This document shows, piece by piece, positions 6,181-7,359 of a stretch of DNA of 7,359 nucleotides. The stretch is from an uncultured Eubacteriales bacterium. Lineage in GTDB: Bacteria > Bacillota > Clostridia > Peptostreptococcales > Anaerovoracaceae. The notes beneath the pieces were generated by a model. The model did not search any database, was not told where the DNA came from, and was given only the letters and a program-made list of their open reading frames with translations. The position numbers and the translations under genes were made by a program. Numbering within the stretch: position 1 is the stretch's first letter; each line of letters begins with the position of its first letter. The stretch lies in assembly GCA_902803185.1 (NCBI GenBank), contig CADCOV010000204.1:1-7359 (forward strand). Reading direction: 5' to 3'.

Positions 6181-7008
6181 ATGTGTACTATTGTAGAAGC
6201 GGCGCTGCGTGAGCTGGCAAGGATCAATGTGGAGGAGATGGATGCGCGGGGCCGGGTGACTGCGGGGAAGTGGGGCGAACTCTGCATGCGGATGACCGGA
6301 GAAGGACCGCTGTTTTCCGTCCGGGAGAGCAAGGGAAAGGTGCGGATGCCACTCCGGGAACTGGGACTGGCCGGAGACCCGAGGCTGATCGGCTATCTGT
6401 CCAATCGCTATTTCAGGGAAAAGCTGACCGCATTGGAAAAGGACAAGAAGCTGCTTCAGGCTTTGATCGATGAGTATCGCCCCTATGATTACGAATCGAT
6501 CGCCGCTAAGATGTCCAGCACCTGGAAGCTGGCTGCCGGCCGTGAACTCGATCAAAGCGCATATCAGGAGCTTTTGGCGTGGGCAGACGCAGAGTATGAA
6601 TCAAATCCAAAGCCCTTTTCTCCGTACTGCAACGTGACCTTCGACGGGCATTACGTGAGATCGATGGCGGAGAATATGATCTATACGCTGTTGAAAATGC
6701 ACGGTATCCCGTTCCGCTATGAAGAGAAGCTCGTCCTGCAGGATGCAGACGGTATGAAGGTCGTCCGGTATCCGGATTTCACAGCTATGACACGGGTGCG
6801 GCAGTGCCTGTATGTGGAGTATGCCGGGATGCTCTCAGATCCGCAGTATATGGAGGGCTTCACGAACAAGCTGGCGCTGTACCACCGAAACGGGATCAGG
6901 CTCGGACAGAATCTGATCGTTTTGACGGATACGCCGGACGGCAGATTCGATGCAGAGGCAGCGGAGCGGATCATCCTGGGGCTGATCCTGCCACAGGTGA
7001 GGGGATAG
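6181..7008 (+). CDS. Putative PD-(D/E)XK nuclease-like protein beside a palindrome array
   Basis: A 275-residue soluble protein without an assigned name. ATG 6181 is preferred because AAAGGAG precedes it by 4 nt; ATG 6163, six codons upstream, has a weaker ribosome site. The N-terminal about 150 residues are helical and charged and I do not recognise them. The C-terminal part has a restriction-endonuclease-like order: RSMAENMIYTLL (E164), HGIPFRYEEKL, YPDF (D199), YVEYAGM (E213), then NKLALYHRNGI (K230) and LGQNLIVLTDT. This resembles uncharacterised clostridial proteins with a PDF...WEHxGM...K...Y..GI pattern, grouped by inference with PD-(D/E)XK nucleases; the His of that pattern is Tyr/Ala here. 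The gene uses more A/T-ending codons than its neighbours, suggesting a different history. It reads directly into the palindrome array with no terminator between. Confidence 0.8.
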   Translation: MCTIVEAALRELARINVEEMDARGRVTAGKWGELCMRMTGEGPLFSVRESKGKVRMPLRELGLAGDPRLIGYLSNRYFREKLTALEKDKKLLQALIDEYRPYDYESIAAKMSSTWKLAAGRELDQSAYQELLAWADAEYESNPKPFSPYCNVTFDGHYVRSMAENMIYTLLKMHGIPFRYEEKLVLQDADGMKVVRYPDFTAMTRVRQCLYVEYAGMLSDPQYMEGFTNKLALYHRNGIRLGQNLIVLTDTPDGRFDAEAAERIILGLILPQVRG

Positions 7009-7015
7009 GCGGCTG

Positions 7016-7028
7016 TTACCAATGGTAA
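7016..7028. repeat. Array palindrome copy 1
   Basis: Exact TTACCAATGGTAA, beginning 7 nt after the stop codon of the nuclease-like gene. The flanks do not extend the palindrome beyond a possible G-U pair. It is followed by TGATGGTA, a sequence also present as half of the VTC promoter palindrome at 6044. Confidence 0.95.
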
Positions 7029-7111
7029 TGATGGTATTTCTGCTTCGGAATATGGCAAGACTGCAGGCCGAGGTGCGTCGGAGGGCGATAACTGCTTTGG
7101 AGCAGGGGGCA

Positions 7112-7124
7112 TTACCAATGGTAA
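7112..7124. repeat. Array palindrome copy 2
   Basis: Exact TTACCAATGGTAA. The flanks GCA (7109-7111) and TGC (7128-7130) could pair across a 3-nt bulge (CGA), so an extended imperfect hairpin is possible. Confidence 0.95.
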
Positions 7125-7200
7125 CGATGCTGTTCCAGACCGGAATAGCTGAGACTGCCGGCTTTGGAGCACACGAGGAATGAAAAACGCACAGAAACAT

Positions 7201-7225
7201 GGGGTATTACCAATGGTAATGCCCC
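7201..7225. repeat. Array palindrome copy 3 with extended stem and T-rich tail
   Basis: The 13-bp core (7207-7219) is extended by flanking complementarity. GGGGTATTACC pairs with GGTAATGCCCC (11 bp with one G-U pair, loop AAT), and TTGTTTTC follows. Read on the plus strand it could act as a terminator or a processing hairpin. Confidence 0.85.
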
Positions 7226-7296
7226 TTGTTTTCATCCATATTTGCCGTAGTCGGCAGCTATGAACGGTTAAGACGACAAAAAGGCATTCGAATAGA

Positions 7297-7319
7297 CAGC
7301 GTTACCAATGGTAACGCTG
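7297..7319. repeat. Array palindrome copy 4 with perfect extended arms
   Basis: The 13-bp core (7302-7314) is extended to perfect 11-bp arms, CAGCGTTACCA and TGGTAACGCTG, around a single A. CTGGTTTTG follows on the plus strand. The extending bases differ from those of copy 3, yet pairing is retained. Confidence 0.88.
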
Positions 7320-7359
7320 CTGGTTTTGTCCGGTATTGCGCATCGTCGGCGATCCGGGA

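Larger units (their letters stand above)
7009..7359. repeat. Phased array of identical 13-bp palindromes, period 95-96 bp, open at the right edge
   Basis: Four exact copies of TTACCAATGGTAA (arms TTACCA/TGGTAA around a central A) start at 7016, 7112, 7207 and 7302, so successive distances are 96, 95 and 95 bp. Intervening segments are 83, 82 and 82 bp. They are not identical but look homologous: a related 11-mer sits at nearly the same offset in each unit (AGACTGCAGGC 7058, AGACTGCCGGC 7152, TAGTCGGCAGC 7248, TCGTCGGCGAT 7343). An A-rich GA..A.AA..GC patch also lies about 17-27 nt before the next palindrome. 95 bp is about nine turns of B-DNA, placing all palindromes on one helix face. There is no credible coding frame; apparent frames on either strand merely pass through. 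The first copy is 7 nt after the nuclease-like gene, and the fourth unit is cut by the window end. Confidence 0.93.

Noticed and set aside
6024..6332. N-terminal extension of the VTC protein to 6332
   Set aside because: It would cross the divergent promoter and the start of the opposite-strand gene; AAAGGAGGG directly before 6023 fixes the start.
6717..7235. Minus-strand open frame spanning the end of the nuclease-like gene and the array
   Set aside because: No good ribosome site or domain; the repeated short peptides in it come only from reading the array palindromes.
7016..7314. CRISPR array
   Set aside because: Repeats are only 13 bp and palindromic, spacers are 82-83 bp and homologous to one another, and no cas gene is present.

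Overview
The window reads like a chromosomal segment of a GC-rich, Gram-positive anaerobe, probably a Clostridia-class Bacillota. The signs are strong AGGAGG-type ribosome binding sites, a VanR/VanS-like two-component pair, a TIGR03905-type TSCPD protein, a phenylacetate-CoA-ligase-like enzyme paired with an ACT-domain protein, and a DUF4956/VTC-domain pair. No ribosomal RNA, tRNA or taxon-specific marker is present, so the taxon is an inference.

Layout. Positions 1-2020 (+) carry a 5'-truncated OmpR-family response regulator that overlaps a membrane sensor histidine kinase by 8 bp. The kinase converges tail-to-tail on a small TSCPD protein (2017-2286, -). Their stop codons overlap inside the loop of a near-ideal bidirectional terminator hairpin (2007-2032). 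A 307-bp AT-richer divergent intergenic region (2287-2593) carries promoters for both flanking genes and an 8-bp inverted repeat. Positions 2594-4351 (+) hold a phenylacetate-CoA ligase homologue and a two-ACT-domain protein, probably one operon for aryl-acid/aromatic amino acid metabolism. A hairpin at 4379-4411 separates it from a minus-strand operon read 6023 to 4437: a VTC-type polyphosphate polymerase domain protein followed by a DUF4956 membrane protein.

The accessory-looking part is 6060-7359. An A/T-tract-rich divergent promoter region leads into a plus-strand gene (6181-7008) of relaxed codon use. Its product has a C-terminal region patterned like a PD-(D/E)XK nuclease. Seven bases after its stop begins an array of an identical 13-bp odd palindrome, TTACCAATGGTAA, with starts at 7016, 7112, 7207 and 7302. 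The period is 96, 95 and 95 bp. The palindrome is invariant, while the intervening 82-83 bp are diverged but apparently homologous between units and constant in length. The array runs off the right edge. A nuclease-like gene directly abutting a phased palindrome array matches no standard feature class known to me (not CRISPR, not a tandem coding repeat) and is the best candidate here for an undescribed system.
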